Shown: positions 34,266-46,251 of the stretch, piece by piece
Numbering within the stretch: the stretch's first letter is position 1
Layout of the letters: every line of letters begins with the position of its first letter
Source of the DNA: Avena insularis
Lineage: Eukaryota > Streptophyta > Magnoliopsida > Poales > Poaceae
Direction of reading: 5' to 3'
Assembly (NCBI GenBank): GCA_023614405.1
Contig: CM042694.1
Coordinates: forward strand, 130,639,711 to 130,703,710
DNA: 64,000 nt
Translations under genes and position numbers: made by a program
Notes under the pieces: model-generated
Told to the model about the DNA's origin: nothing
Databases searched by the model: none
What the model saw: the letters and a program-made list of their open reading frames with translations, nothing else

Positions 34266-36022
34266 AGAATACATACCCTTGTAGACCGTATGTGGTTAAC
34301 GTTCCACAGGGAACATGGTTGAAGTAGTCATACTCGTAGCCGACCTCAAGGTCGCGAAGCTCCTCGTAGGTCACCCCTTGCTCCTTCGTCATCTTCATCG
34401 TGCAGCAGCTCTGTCTCACGACAATTAAGCGCCCCAAGTGTTGCGCCTCGCGTCTCCATACACATCTGGTGCACGATGAGACCTCCGGCTCCCCGATCCC
34501 GCCGAGAGTGCAGAAGTTGATATCCGTCTAGGAATCCCTGCAGCGCAACAGCGTACTGTAGGTGTGCCTTGATCGCACATCCCAGACTTGGGCCCATGGT
34601 CACAAGGCATAGAGATAGAGGGAAGGAGGAAGTCAACCAAAGGGCTTCTCCAAATATTGGTGTGTCTCATCCCACCCGTGGGCACCCCTTTATATAGGGG
34701 GAGGGGGTGTGCCCTCCCCTTTGGGTTTCCCATGTGGGACTAAACAAGGGAGAGAGAGGGGGGAGGCGCATGGGCCTCATGGGCCACCGGCCAGGGGTGG
34801 GCCCCACCCCGCGCACAGCCCTAGGCTGGCCGGGTGGGCCCCCTTGAGGCACCTGGGCCTTAGCCCCTTTGGCCCTTGGCCCTTCCCTCCTTCGGTTTTC
34901 CCTCATGAGCCTTTATTCACTAGGAAGTTTGTCCCATTAGTAGAATAACCCTTCAAATTAGATTTTAATATTATATTTAATATTAATTACATTAATTAAT
35001 ATGTAAATACATATTACAAAATCCGTCTTGACCCGAAACACCTTTCGGTTCCCTTTCGATTTCCTCCGAACGACTTCGGATCTTTCCCGGAATGATTCTA
35101 GTCCTTTATTCTTTCTCCGAACAACTTCGGATCTCTCTGCGGAATGATTCCGACTTTCTCTTTCTCTACTGTGATTCCGTCTTACGAATGATCACTCTCA
35201 TCATACCCTTAAGTGTATCCTCTCACGTCTCGGGAATCCTCTAGACATGATCTGTATCAATGATCAATAGAGGGACCAGGGATGTCCATGTGACCCCTAT
35301 GCATTCCTGATGACATTGTCGTTTGAACCACTAAATGTAGCATCCTCTTCCATTTGTTTCTCGATACAACTTTTCTGAGATCTGATCATTGGTATCCCAT
35401 ACCTTGTTCAATCTCGTTCACAACAAGTTCTGTTTTCTTGTTACCGTGATATTACATCCCCGTGACCGAGTCACATGTTGCAACATTTATGGATGTAATA
35501 TCACCAAGCCGGCCGTAATTATATTTACCCGTCATGTGGGCAAAAAAATCCCGGTCTTGCAGTCACATGTCATCTACCGTTCCTTCGAAATACCCAACGT
35601 ACACCTTTATAACCACTGTATTACCAAGTGGCGCTTGATGCAGTCTAAGCAGCCTCGGGAAACAGTGAGTAATATGAGCTCATGGTCTAAGGAGAAGGAG
35701 TCTAGGTATAGCTGTTGCAAAAATGAACTATATGACTTGATCGTGTTGCAATCCTTCGAGGAATGTCCAATCACATCATTCTCCAATTATATGATCCCAT
35801 TGTTAGTCGGCATAAATGTCCATGATCTTGAAACCTAGATCATCTTCGTGACCAACGAACTAGTATGAATAGAGGCTACTAGGGACTTTATTCTGTCATA
35901 CCACACATGTACCAATGTTTCTACTTGGCACAGTTCTAGCACAATATTAAACTATTATAAACTAACTGAGATATGACAATAAAAACCTATTTATTATTTG
36001 CCTCTAGGGCATTTCTCCTTCA
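34266..36022 (-). repeat. E3 3' LTR, right arm
   Basis: Homologous from about 34573 onward to 4494-7366 and 51374-54394. It contains the unoccupied GACCC target (35292-35296) at which E6 sits in the other LTRs, and the TATA box at 34689-34696. It ends GGGCATTTCTCCTTCA. Frames such as 35389-35838 are by-products. Confidence 0.88.
34689..34696 (-). promoter_or_regulatory. TATA box of the copia 3' LTR
   Basis: Minus strand TATATAAA in the same context as at 4614-4621 and 51494-51501. Confidence 0.55.
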
Positions 36023-36035
36023 GTCTCCCACTTGC
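36023..36035 (-). other. Polypurine tract of E3
   Basis: Minus strand GCAAGTGGGAGAC directly precedes the LTR start TGAAGGAG; this is the tract typical of BARE/WIS/Angela elements. Confidence 0.85.
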
Positions 36036-39000
36036 ACTAGAGTACAAATAATCTAGCTTGCATTTTACTCGTATAAACCATATACCATATGCGTTTACAG
36101 ATCATGCATGCTCATGGGAAACGTCATGTCCATGTTCTGTTTTACCAGATCATTATGTCTTTTGCAAATCGTTAATGTCTTCCTAATCTGACATTCACAC
36201 CATTATCTTATAATGGGTCGAAGCATTTGTTTGGCGGCAAACTGAGACTTTTGTTTCTAGTGTTTATGATGACGGTCGTTTTCACCGTTGTCATCTAAAC
36301 TTCAAAACACACTTTTCTATCCTTTTGTATATACTATAGTCATGGCAGCAGAACAAGGCCAGATTCCAGGAGCTTACAATGACTTTAGATTAACCCCGAG
36401 GGCTTTCTCATGGGCCCTAGGCCCTGGGACACATCATTCTACGTTAAAAGCGAACTAGCCCCACCATAACATTATACATCACATCAGATGGAGCTTTTAT
36501 ACTTCTATATCTATGTAGATCCTAGTGCATGAAATGCATCTATGCCACTTACAATGCTTCTTGCCATTTATGTACAAACTTAATTCTGGTTCTGAGATCG
36601 ACTTAGGAATCACTTAAATACATGCTCTTATAGTTAAGACTGTCTTACTAACCAGAACCTCGGGTCACTTTATGTCGAGTATACAACATGGTTATATGAA
36701 AGAACCTATGACTGAGGCATAGGGGATGCAACACATCTCTTTCTTTCAACCATAGTTGCAATGCTAATTCAATGCTTCATACAGTAAGAACTTCTTTCTT
36801 ACCTTGTTCCATTCTGAGCTACTTCAGAATCCTGTCTTAGGACATTCTGAACATCTTTCAGAATCTAGTCCAGGAAGCATTCAACATTCAGTGTTTATTA
36901 AACTTACCAATCTATCTCAATAGATCTTTTTGTTTAATAACTTCAACTTCATCCTAACTTAAATACTATTAACACCAATCACATCATTCAGATATGTCGT
37001 TCACATATCCCAGAATGATTTCACGCTCCCACTCAAATATGACATTCATATTTGAGATCCAGGGATTTCACTTAGCTCCCACTCAAAATATGTCAGCTAC
37101 ATATTATGAATTAGCCAAGCTGATTTGCTCCCACTCAAATCTAGGTCCTCTCGAGAATCTTGGACATTCCAAAATTCTTTGATCATCATAAATTTGAGAA
37201 TTCCAATTACGAGACTTCAATATACATATATATTTCTAGTGTAAATCCAAAAGACTTTAAGCATCACTACTGTTGTAGTCAACTCCTTGAATTTGTCCAA
37301 ACTTGTGACAAATTGAGCTTTTTGTCATTCATTAAGTTCCATTTCCTTCTTATGACTTTGCAGTCATTCAGAAATATCAAGTAAACTTCTTTACTTTAAT
37401 AAGATCAAGTAACATGTTACTTTGCAATCTTAAATGTAACTTAATATAGGATTTTTATGACTCCTAGTAATTTCTCGCACTCAGTTCCATCACGCTTCTT
37501 TGTAATTTGTAGGTATGTCTTGTTCAAAACATGGCAAGTGAATCAATAATATAATTCCACAAAATTGTAGAATATATAGTTGAATTCTACTTTCTTTAGT
37601 AAAAGTATTCACTGAAACTTTATGATCATTATCATTGGTTTCTCCTCTATTTGTAGAGTTTGGATTCACGAAAAAAAATTCGCTGCGCCACTCAACAATT
37701 CGGAGGCAAGGTCAAAAACCTTATTTTGATTTTTTACTTTCTTCCACTTGTATCTTCATTAAGACACGTTGACTTTGGACAACAATAGGTTTGCCTATTG
37801 TGAACGATGCATTCATTGCTTCCTAAGAATTCTCTACAAAGACTTGTTTATTCACCACGACTTCGAATTATCGAAATCTCCAGAAACTCGAACTTGCCAT
37901 ATCACTTATGGTGTTGTTTCCACGAATCTTCAGATGTTCCTTTGTATTTCAAATGAGTGTTTGCTTATTTCGATTTCTAACTCTAAACGGTAACTATAAC
38001 CCCGATAAGAGATAATGTTATACCATATGTATCTAATACATAATGATTATGATGTTTAGACATTTCAACAAAGTTTGAATTCATCCAATTATCATAATTT
38101 GTGAAACATCTTTCACAAGTCCCTTTTATGCTAAACTTAATTTGAATACTTTAGTCATGTCGATCAAATCGAAGAGACTCGTTAATTCAATATCCTCTTT
38201 GTTGTGAACTCATTTGAACAATTCAAATCATTTCAAACTTATGTTTCCTTAAGTAAATATGTTTATTCACTTAAGTCCAGAATTAACTAATGATTTCCAC
38301 TATTTGTTGAAAATACGATACATCACTATGTATAAGTTTCAACATTTCTACGCATATCACCATTTTACCAGAATGCGGAGTTTTAGTCATTCTGCCCAAG
38401 AGGCATGGTTTTGCAAAGTCTCTAGATTGAGCATCTAGGACCTCGATCTTTCATAAAGAACCTGCAATAACCAAAATGACTTAAACTATAGTGTCTTTTC
38501 ATTATTAAACTTTGGATATCTTTTAGCATTCTAATCCTTTTATAAATGTTTAAACTATTATCATTAACATAGTGATGAGAATAACTTGTTTTATAATCAT
38601 AATGTGACCATAAGGTATTTTTCATAAGAATAGTACAAACTGGTTTGTAACTTGTTCATATGAATAATCGTCTTGCCAAAAGCAAGACACACAAACAAGG
38701 ATTACAAAATTATATTCACCTTCAATAACCCAAATGATAAACTTTGAGGGAAGAGGTGATGTCGGCCATCAACTATTTTGCTTGCCGTCATCAAGTCACG
38801 TTGCCTCAAAACCAGCAATTCTCAAGCAGATCCTCCTGTTTTCATAAAACGGGACAAGTATCAAATACTTTGCAAACTACAACGAGTTTTGCAAGAGCCA
38901 CATTTATAATTTGTATATCTTACATATACCTTTTCATCCATGACCTCCATTGCAATCAAGCCCTTCCAAGAGTTCTCAACTCTAATGCAAGACCGCTAAG

Positions 39001-39679
39001 TGTTTTTCCAAACATTCTGTTTTCATCCATGATGGAGGAAAACCCATCCAACGGCTCATATTCTATGTGCCTTATTCTGTATAATACAAAATTGTAGTCC
39101 AACTCTCCATCAAATGGAGAATGGCTTATTAGATGATTATGGAGAAAACACAAACATTCTAGAGTCATCGAATTATCTCCTAATGGTTATTGTATCAAGA
39201 AGAGAAGATCACCTTATACGAGGATATCCCTTAGGCGTGGGTATTAATCTATGAAGTTGGACCCTTTTGCTAAGTTCCAAATTAAGCAATATATTCCCAT
39301 GGTCACAAAAGACCTCAATGGGATAGGCTAAGATCTACTAAGATATTTTCAAATAGACATCTAGACTATGTTTATAATAAGAGATCAATTTATAATTGGT
39401 CTCCACTAAAATTGTCATCCCCTAGACAATTTTAGTGATCACATGATCCCTATCCTCTACACCTCCCCTGATCATCACGGCCATCAGTGCAGTATCAAAG
39501 GTAGACATTCAATAATGCCAATCACATCATCCATGTGACTCATGCTCAATCTTTCGATCTCTTGTGTTCTGAGGCCACGTCTCTGTAACGTGCTAGGCTC
39601 GCCAAATCTAACTCGTGTCTATTTGTTGTGCAACATGGCTTACACCCACTGTATGCGAATGTAGATATGTCTGACACCC
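36036..39679 (-). pseudogene. Decayed copia gag-pol (E3 interior)
   Basis: No long frame survives, but fragments match an Angela-type polyprotein on the minus strand. The clearest is at 38360-38420, which reads DFAKPCLLGRMTKTPHSGKM, corresponding to the GAG-pre-integrase motif (CxxCLLGKMTKTPFSG-like). Plus-strand text such as CCTATGACTGAGGCATAGGG (about 36704-36724) and CCATTCTGAGCTACTTCAGA (about 36810) corresponds to the RNase H and RT end of related wheat elements. The region near 39555-39650 resembles the leader of such elements. The interior is AT-rich with many stops and deletions. Confidence 0.7.
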
Positions 39680-41189
39680 TGATGACCCACAAGTATAGGG
39701 GGTGTATCGCAGTATTTTTGATAAGTAAGAGTGTCGAACCCAACGAGGAGCAGAAGGTGCTGGCTAGTGGTATGGATCAGGAATTCTCTGCAAATACTTA
39801 GCAAACGGATTTTTAGGGGTTTTCGATAAAGCAAGTAAACAAAGTACGAGTAAATAAAAGACAGTAGAAATAAATGCAGCAAGTGGCTCAATCCTTTATG
39901 CAGCAAAGGATAAGCCGGTTGTATTACTTAAGATGACCAAACGTTCTCGAGGACACATGGGAAGACTGTCAAGTGCTTTCGCTTCATATAGTTGATTAAT
40001 CTTATTTAGCTTGCTAAGTGTTGTGTGGGTGAACCTGTGCTAATGTACCGACCTTCCTAGGACTAATACATACTTGTGATTATACCCCTTGCAAACATCC
40101 ATAAGTACAAGAAAGTAATTAAGGTAGAAACCTAACCACTACTTTAAACTCTAAGACCCTTACGTCCCTTGTGCAATGGTTTCCTAACGGGGGTTCAGGT
40201 TTCTGTCACTCCGGCAACCCCTACGATTAGTAGCCAAATACACAATGCATTCCCCTAGGCCCATATAGGTGAAGTGTCATGTAGTCGGCGTTCACATGAC
40301 ACCACTAGAGGAAGTACACCACAACTTAAATATCAAACCATTGAATCTTTCTCAACACAACTCCACTACTAACAACATGACTTCTCCCATGTCCTCAAGA
40401 ACAAAACAAACTACTCACAAGACATCATATGGATCATGATCAGAGATGGAATAATGATGTGTAAGAATCTGAACATAAACAATAATTCAATGGTTCCCTC
40501 AATAGCATCAACTACAAGGAGTAATCAACACCGAGAAAGTTTCCCCTAAGAACTATGCAAGATTCAACCCAATTGTTACAGCAATATGGAGATGGTGATG
40601 AGGGTGCTGATGGTGATTATGGTGGTGGTGATGATGATGATGATACCGATGAAGTCCATCTTGATGGTGGTCTTGATGGCGGCGATCTCCCCTCTCCGGG
40701 AAGGAATTCCCCCGGCAGAAATCTGTCTGCCGGAGAGATCTTTCTCTCTCGGTGTTTTCCGCCTCACAGGGGCGGCAGAATCTTTGTGTGGTCGCTCCCC
40801 GAGTATTAGGGTTTTAGGAGGATAATATACGCCAGAGGGGAGAGCCAGGGGTGGACCAGGGCGGCCACACCACCTGGTTGCACGGCCTAGGCTGGCCCGC
40901 GCCAGGGGGTGGTGTGGGCCCCTTGTGTCCCATCTCCAGCCCCTTCCGCTTCCTTCGTCTCGGAAAATAGGATTTTCCATGTATTTTCCCGGATTTTCTG
41001 ATCTTCGCGAATTTCGCCTCCAAACAGCTCCTTTTCCATCAGAATCCTGACTGCAGCGGTCCATGCTCCAAAAGTCATCAACCATGCAAAAACAGATGAA
41101 ATAACATAAGTATCACCTCTCAATACAAAATATATCAATGAATAACAGTGAATTATGACATGGAATAGTGATGAAAAATGGATGTATCA
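39680..41189 (-). repeat. E4 3' LTR (1510 bp, complete)
   Basis: Plus strand from TGATGACCCACAAGTATAGG to AATGGATGTATCA. It serves as the reference for how much of the 5' LTRs of E4 and E4a is missing (about 360 bp from 40831 on). It has the GAT-rich repeat at about 40580-40655. Confidence 0.9.
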
Positions 41190-43054
41190 ACTCCCCCCAA
41201 GCTTAGACTTCGCTTGTCCCCAAGCGAAACTGAGCTCAATAAACATGGCCTCAGGTTTATGGAGTGAAGAGGCGATAAAAGAATACGGACAAGAAGCATC
41301 ACATTCATCAATACATAGATCATAATAGAATACAACTCACTATTATATAACTTAACTTGCAATAAGTAAAGGAAACACAATAAAGATACATCAAGTGAAT
41401 CATAATTGGTAATGGCAAACTTAGCTCTTGGTCGAAGAATAGTTGATAATTTTCTAGAGTTCACAAATAACTGGTTTTCAATGATAGCTTTCAAAGTAGT
41501 AGACACCAAGATAAGAGCAATGTGCAAAACAAGGAACATAAGAAACATGATTGAATAAATCATCATATAAATGAATGAAACACAACAACTCAAAATACTT
41601 GCTGAGATAGAGAGGAATAGGTTTACTGACTCAACTAAAAGTGAAAGAAAGGGCCCTTCAGAGGGAAGCAGGATTTCAAGTTTCATAAAGAGCTCCCAAA
41701 AATTATGATACTTACTAGCTTTCAGCTCTCATTGCCCCTATCATAGGCATCTTTAGGTGATTAAAGTTAAAGTGACACAACTAAGAGGATATGCTTGACA
41801 AGTTATAAATTGAAGTCCCATGCCCCTTACTTATGAAGACCGAACCTCATGCTACTCAACTTAAGTCACGAGTAAGCTCTTGTCATTGTAAATACATGTG
41901 TATCATCGAGAACCGCCAACAGGGTACCCCTTGCAGATGACACATGAGCTATCCCATAATCAAAATGACAAGGCAAGCAGACAGTGAGCATCTCAGCGAT
42001 CTTTTTATTTGCTATTTGCATAGGTTTTTATTGAGGATGCTTCATAGAATGCTCACTATAGTTATGCTGCAAGTTTCCACATGATTAGGCATGGCTTAGG
42101 CTAGCGGCCCAGGCGTTTCTCTAACACACATATAAACTCCATGATCTTAGAAGTTCCACTTTTATTTCACACCGCCTGGATCCATAAGCAAAAGAACATG
42201 ATATCAACTAGATACAAAGTACCAATGCATTGTTGAAAGCGGTCCCCATGATACATGGTTCTGCTAACTTCAACTCATAAAGCGCAAGCATATACGCAAC
42301 AAAGAAGGACCCAATGGTTCAGGTTTATTAAGTGCAAGAAAAGTAAAGTGTGCTATCAAGTTCATGAGAGCTTTAATCACTAATTTTCACATAACAAGTT
42401 TAATTTGGCAGGTAGATAAAAATAGGAATTTACTTGGAATAGCAATAATGCTAATAGGTAGGTATGGTGGACACAAATGGCATGGTTTTTGGTTTAAGGA
42501 TTGGATGCACTAGAAGAATTCCCTCTCAGTACAGGTTTTTGGCTAGCAAGGCTGGGTAGCAAGTATAAGAGTTGAAGGGAACAAACAAACATACAAGTGA
42601 TAAAAACAAACATGCAATCTTCCTCGGAAGCACAAAAGATCTTAACCAGAGAATACTAGACTTATGAGCAAATCAAGAAAGAAAGATGATGAAATTATAT
42701 TTCTTAGAGTACTTTAATCTTTTTCATTCAACTCTCAAAAATAGTGTTGCTACTGACCGAGCCAGGTTTGCCAAAACCAACTAAATTAACTCAATGATCC
42801 CAAAGTGATACCAATACTAACAACAAGATCAATCATATAACCACGAATTGAAAACTAATATAAGATATGCAAAAGATTAAATGATAGAACTTCTCATTAA
42901 TATTCCATAACGGCAACTCACACCAAGGGATACATATCTAACGAGAGAGGGGACACTTCCATAATGCAAACCATCCTACATAATAACTTCTCTATTCATG
43001 ATATGACTCTACTAAAAAGGTAAAAAGATAGAAGATAGTGATGTGATACCGCGA
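41190..43054 (-). other. E4 polypurine tract and 3' non-coding region
   Basis: ACTCCCCCCAAGCTT (41190-41204) is the polypurine tract on the minus strand. The rest has no convincing coding. A hydrophobic frame at 41153-41686 runs across the tract into the LTR and is not credible. Segments such as 41750-42320 are closely similar to 61255-61805 in E9, so this is conserved 3' non-coding DNA of the family. Confidence 0.75.
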
Positions 43055-43070
43055 CACTCCCCCAAGCTTG
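43055..43070 (-). other. Internal polypurine-tract-like motif of E4
   Basis: Minus strand CAAGCTTGGGGGAGTG, 35 bp beyond the stop of the acidic ORF; see also 146-161 and 62889-62904. Confidence 0.5.
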
Positions 43071-43105
43071 GAACAAACCAAGGGGACGCCAAACCTGATG
43101 ACGAA

Positions 43106-43606
43106 TTACTCCTTCGATGGTGGTGGTATCCTCTTGATGAGCTCTTTGATCAATTTCCCCAAGTCTTCAATCTCGAAGGTGAGATTTTGAATAAGCTGTG
43201 AGTTTTGCTCAATGCGGCTCATGATCATCTCGGGTTGAGAATCCCAGCTCTTGCGATTTTCCCCCCACTCTACCTCCTTGAAGTCTTCTTTCACTGCATA
43301 GCTAGAACGAGGCAAATCCCAATTGGAGGGTAATTTCTCCTTGGGCATATTCTGGTATTGATGCTCATGGATAAGAGTATGGAAGGGATTCTTGGTGCAT
43401 GGAGGAAGTGACCAGGGATCTGAACGGTGATGAGGAGGCTTTCCCCCAATAGTCCTGGCAGGGTTTGCCACCACTCCAATGCTTGCAATGGTAGTGCCGG
43501 TGTGCTTTGCCTCCTCTTCATCTTCACTCTTGATCTCCTTCTCCTGCCCGGGGTCTTGGAGATCTTCCTCCATAGGCTCCTTTCCTTTATCCTTGGTGGA
43601 AACCAT
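43106..43606 (-). CDS. Athila-type 3' ORF, acidic 166-aa protein (E4)
   Basis: Open in both duplicate copies, with a few amino-acid differences (for example DLPRSSYAVKEDF here against DLPRYSYAGKEDF in copy A). Acidic and lysine-rich N-terminus, central Pro/His part, C-terminal helical stretch ending IKRIPPPSKE. It occupies the same slot as the end of the env-like frame in E9, followed by the same polypurine-like motif, so it may be a shortened relative, but I see no clear sequence match. Function unknown. Confidence 0.5.
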   Translation of the reverse strand: MVSTKDKGKEPMEEDLQDPGQEKEIKSEDEEEAKHTGTTIASIGVVANPARTIGGKPPHHRSDPWSLPPCTKNPFHTLIHEHQYQNMPKEKLPSNWDLPRSSYAVKEDFKEVEWGENRKSWDSQPEMIMSRIEQNSQLIQNLTFEIEDLGKLIKELIKRIPPPSKE

Positions 43607-44693
43607 TGTGCTTCAAAGCTTTCAAAGATAGTTCCTGACAGAAACAGATCAAAAACACGATGATAACACGATATACAAACCTCAGGGGATCCCGGGGATT
43701 ATATATTACGAAGTTTCACAACAAAAGGAAGGTACTGGGAGAAAACAAGTCGGAGGCGGAGTCCGGAGTGGCCACACCACCTGGTGGCAAGGCCTGGGGA
43801 GGGCCCGCGCCACAGGGTGGTGTGATCCACCCTGGCTCCGTTTCCGTCCCTCTTTCGCTTCGTAGCTTTCCTTATTGTCTAAAAACTGCAAAAATATAGT
43901 TGGATAGTATCTTCGCGGAACTTTTCTTACCAGAACTGTTACCTATTTGAAAACGGACTCTGCAGGTCTCTGAATTTAGTATTTAGTGGGTTCTTCCAGA
44001 GTCACCACTTGAATAACATCAATATCTTCATCTGCATACAATTATTAATTGAGTCATAAATACTTTATCTTTCTTATGACACCATTATCTCCACTAACCT
44101 GGATATTTGTTTCACACAAAACTTCACACAGTTCTCATTAGCAACATTAGTATAAGTAAGGTGATAAAACCTTTTGAGTCCAATTTCAACTGAAAACCAT
44201 CAAAGCATAAGCTACTGTAGCAACTCCTTTTGAAAACCCAAAAAGAATTCAAAAAGGAAATCGAATAAAGAAACAAATGCAAAAGTGGCAAAATCTGTCA
44301 AAACAGACCAGCAGGTAAAGATCAATTTTTTCGAAAATCTTCTGTTGCTCAAATCAAAAAGTTCAAAACTAACAAAAGTTAAATAGCAACTTGGGGCAGA
44401 AGCACAAACAATTACAGCTCAATCCGTCATACAGAGATCTCTCACGAATTTTTACGGTGAAGCACAAAAATCTGTTTCGAGACAGCAACTTCCCCAAATC
44501 TTACTTCTCTCTCATTAGAGGTTGATCTTGACACAAAAACCAAACAAAAATCATAAGGAGAGGTTATTACCGAAGTAATAGCTTCCAATACTCAAATAAA
44601 CAAAAACAAACTGAAAGAAAAAACAAATTGGGTTGTCTCCAAAGAGCTCTTTCTTTATAGCCGTTAAGATGGGCATGATAATTTTGATGATGC
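43607..44693 (-). other. E4 internal non-coding stretch
   Basis: About 1.1 kb without a usable frame between the acidic ORF and the fused protease tail. A-rich, including a run of Lys-like AAA repeats at about 44215-44300. The same in copy A at 698-1786. Confidence 0.65.
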
Positions 44694-45185
44694 TCACATA
44701 GGAGTATGAATTGAAGTGAAAGAGAGTATTAAGAAGAAAAAATACACGCATTTAAGTCTAACCCACTTCCTATGAAAGGGAATTTTATAAACAAACAAGT
44801 TGTTGAAACCAGAGGCTACTAGCATAGGAAGGCAAAAGAAGTGCAACATAAAAACTTTAAGCATAAAACGAGGAAACTTGATATTATTGAGATACATAAG
44901 AACACTTTTCCCTCTCTCATAGTAACCTTCAGTATCATGCATAAACTTAACAATATAGTTATCACAAGGACCATCGTAACAATGATCACTTATTCTAACA
45001 GAAAACACAGGAACACTAGCTCTCATAACACTACTTTGTGAGACAATATTAGAGGTATCCTTACAAAGGGTAGTGTGTCCCTCTTCTTCATACTTAGTGA
45101 CAAAGTCTTTCACATTTTCTATTATAGGTTCATCAACCATTTGTTTATCAGGTTCAATAGCTTTATTTGTACTTTCATTAACCAT
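44694..45185 (-). pseudogene. Athila gag-protease tail fused to hydrophobic 3' sequence (E4)
   Basis: Residues 1-75 (MVNESTNKAIEPDKQ to VRISDHCYDGPCD) belong to the gag-protease linker. The catalytic D-[IL]-G-A does not follow. From NYIVKFMHDTEGYYERGKS on, the sequence is unrelated to protease and has a hydrophobic segment of about 20 residues (KVFMLHFFCLPMLVASGF), then KIPFHRKWVRLKCVYFF. I infer a deletion from the protease active site to sequence near the 3' end, removing RT, RNase H and integrase. The frame is separated from gag by two frame changes. Confidence 0.62.
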
Positions 45186-45282
45186 ACTACTATCATAGGA
45201 TGTTCCTTTATCTTAACTGGGAAATGCATTTTCTCAATGTAAGGTTTAGGTAAGACATGATTAGCTGTATAAACTTCAGTAT

Positions 45283-46170
45283 TTATCGCAGGAACACTCT
45301 TAGCAATATCTTTATAAGGTTCATGATACTTATTCCACTTTTTTTAGGCACTTCAATGTAGGAAGCAAAAACCTTAAAATAAGAAGCAATATCTTGAGAG
45401 TCTAGACCATAAGCATTTTTAATATTTTGAAAGTCATCAGTTCCCATAAAAGATTCAATGCATTCATAATCATAATTTATACTTGACTTTCTACCTTTGT
45501 CATTCTCCCAAGCTTCAGCATTGTCTTGAATACGGTCCAGAAGATCCCATTTAGCTTCTTCTTCCATGCGAGTGAATGATCCAGCACAAGAAGCATCCAA
45601 TAAATCCTTATCATGAAGAGAAAGCCTTGCATAGAAGTTATTGATAATAATATTGTTGGGGAGCTCAAGAATGGGACATTTGAGCATTAGTAACTTCAAT
45701 CTCCCCCAAGCTTGAGCTGTACTCTCTCCATCAAGAGGCCAAAAGTTGTATATTTGATTCCGATCTTTATGAATCTCACTAGGAGGATAAAACTTTGAAT
45801 AAAAGAGAGGTAATATTTCCTCCCATTCCAGAGTTTGACCATTCTTCAGCAGCTTATACCATTCTTTAGCTCTTCCTTTCAGCGATAATGAGAATAACTT
45901 CTTCTTAACTTGATCTGTAGTAATACCTGCACACTTGAATAACCCGCATAATTCGTGTATAAAGAGTAAATGATCACCGAGATGGATAGTTCCATCCCCA
46001 ACATAGTAGTTATCCATAACACGATCAATAATTCTTGTAGGTATTTTAAAAGCATCATTCTCAGCAGGTGGTGGTTCATCTACTACCATAATAGCGGTAG
46101 TAGCATTACCAAATAAGAAACTCAGCGAATTATCCATAATGAAAATAAAGCAACAAACAAAAGTAAACAA
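45283..46170 (-). CDS. gag: Athila-type Gag, 295 aa (E4)
   Basis: Unbroken by stop codons in this copy. The likely start is MDNSLS at 46137; the frame is open 11 codons further up. The Retrotrans_gag core is at about residues 85-190 (KKKLFSLSLKGRAKEWYKLL, EEILPLFYSKFYPPSEIHKD, then STAQAWGRLKLLMLKCP). The last 18 residues (SGISIMNLIKILLRVFLR) arise from a shift at a T7 run (45339-45345); in the other frame the sequence continues KWNKYHEPYKDIAKSVPA, as in relatives. The protein could still form particles if supplied with enzymes by another element. The primer site is about 85 bp upstream of the start. Confidence 0.82.
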   Translation of the reverse strand: MFTFVCCFIFIMDNSLSFLFGNATTAIMVVDEPPPAENDAFKIPTRIIDRVMDNYYVGDGTIHLGDHLLFIHELCGLFKCAGITTDQVKKKLFSLSLKGRAKEWYKLLKNGQTLEWEEILPLFYSKFYPPSEIHKDRNQIYNFWPLDGESTAQAWGRLKLLMLKCPILELPNNIIINNFYARLSLHDKDLLDASCAGSFTRMEEEAKWDLLDRIQDNAEAWENDKGRKSSINYDYECIESFMGTDDFQNIKNAYGLDSQDIASYFKVFASYIEVPKKSGISIMNLIKILLRVFLR

Positions 46171-46220
46171 TACTCACAGTTGAAGTTTCCTTTACCAGTT
46201 CCACTCTCCAATAGCGCTTC

Positions 46221-46240
46221 ACTCCCCGGCAATGGCGCCA
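46221..46240 (-). other. Primer-binding site, tRNA-Asp type (E4)
   Basis: Minus strand TGGCGCCATTGCCGGGGAGT, 11 nt from the LTR at 46252; identical to 3314-3333. Confidence 0.82.
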
Positions 46241-46251
46241 CAAAATAGTCT

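Noticed and set aside
35389..35838. 149-aa frame in the copia LTR
   Set aside because: Broken in the other two copies of the LTR and located in non-coding LTR DNA.
41153..41686. 177-aa hydrophobic frame, possible membrane protein
   Set aside because: It crosses the polypurine tract into the LTR and has no counterpart in E9 or E8.
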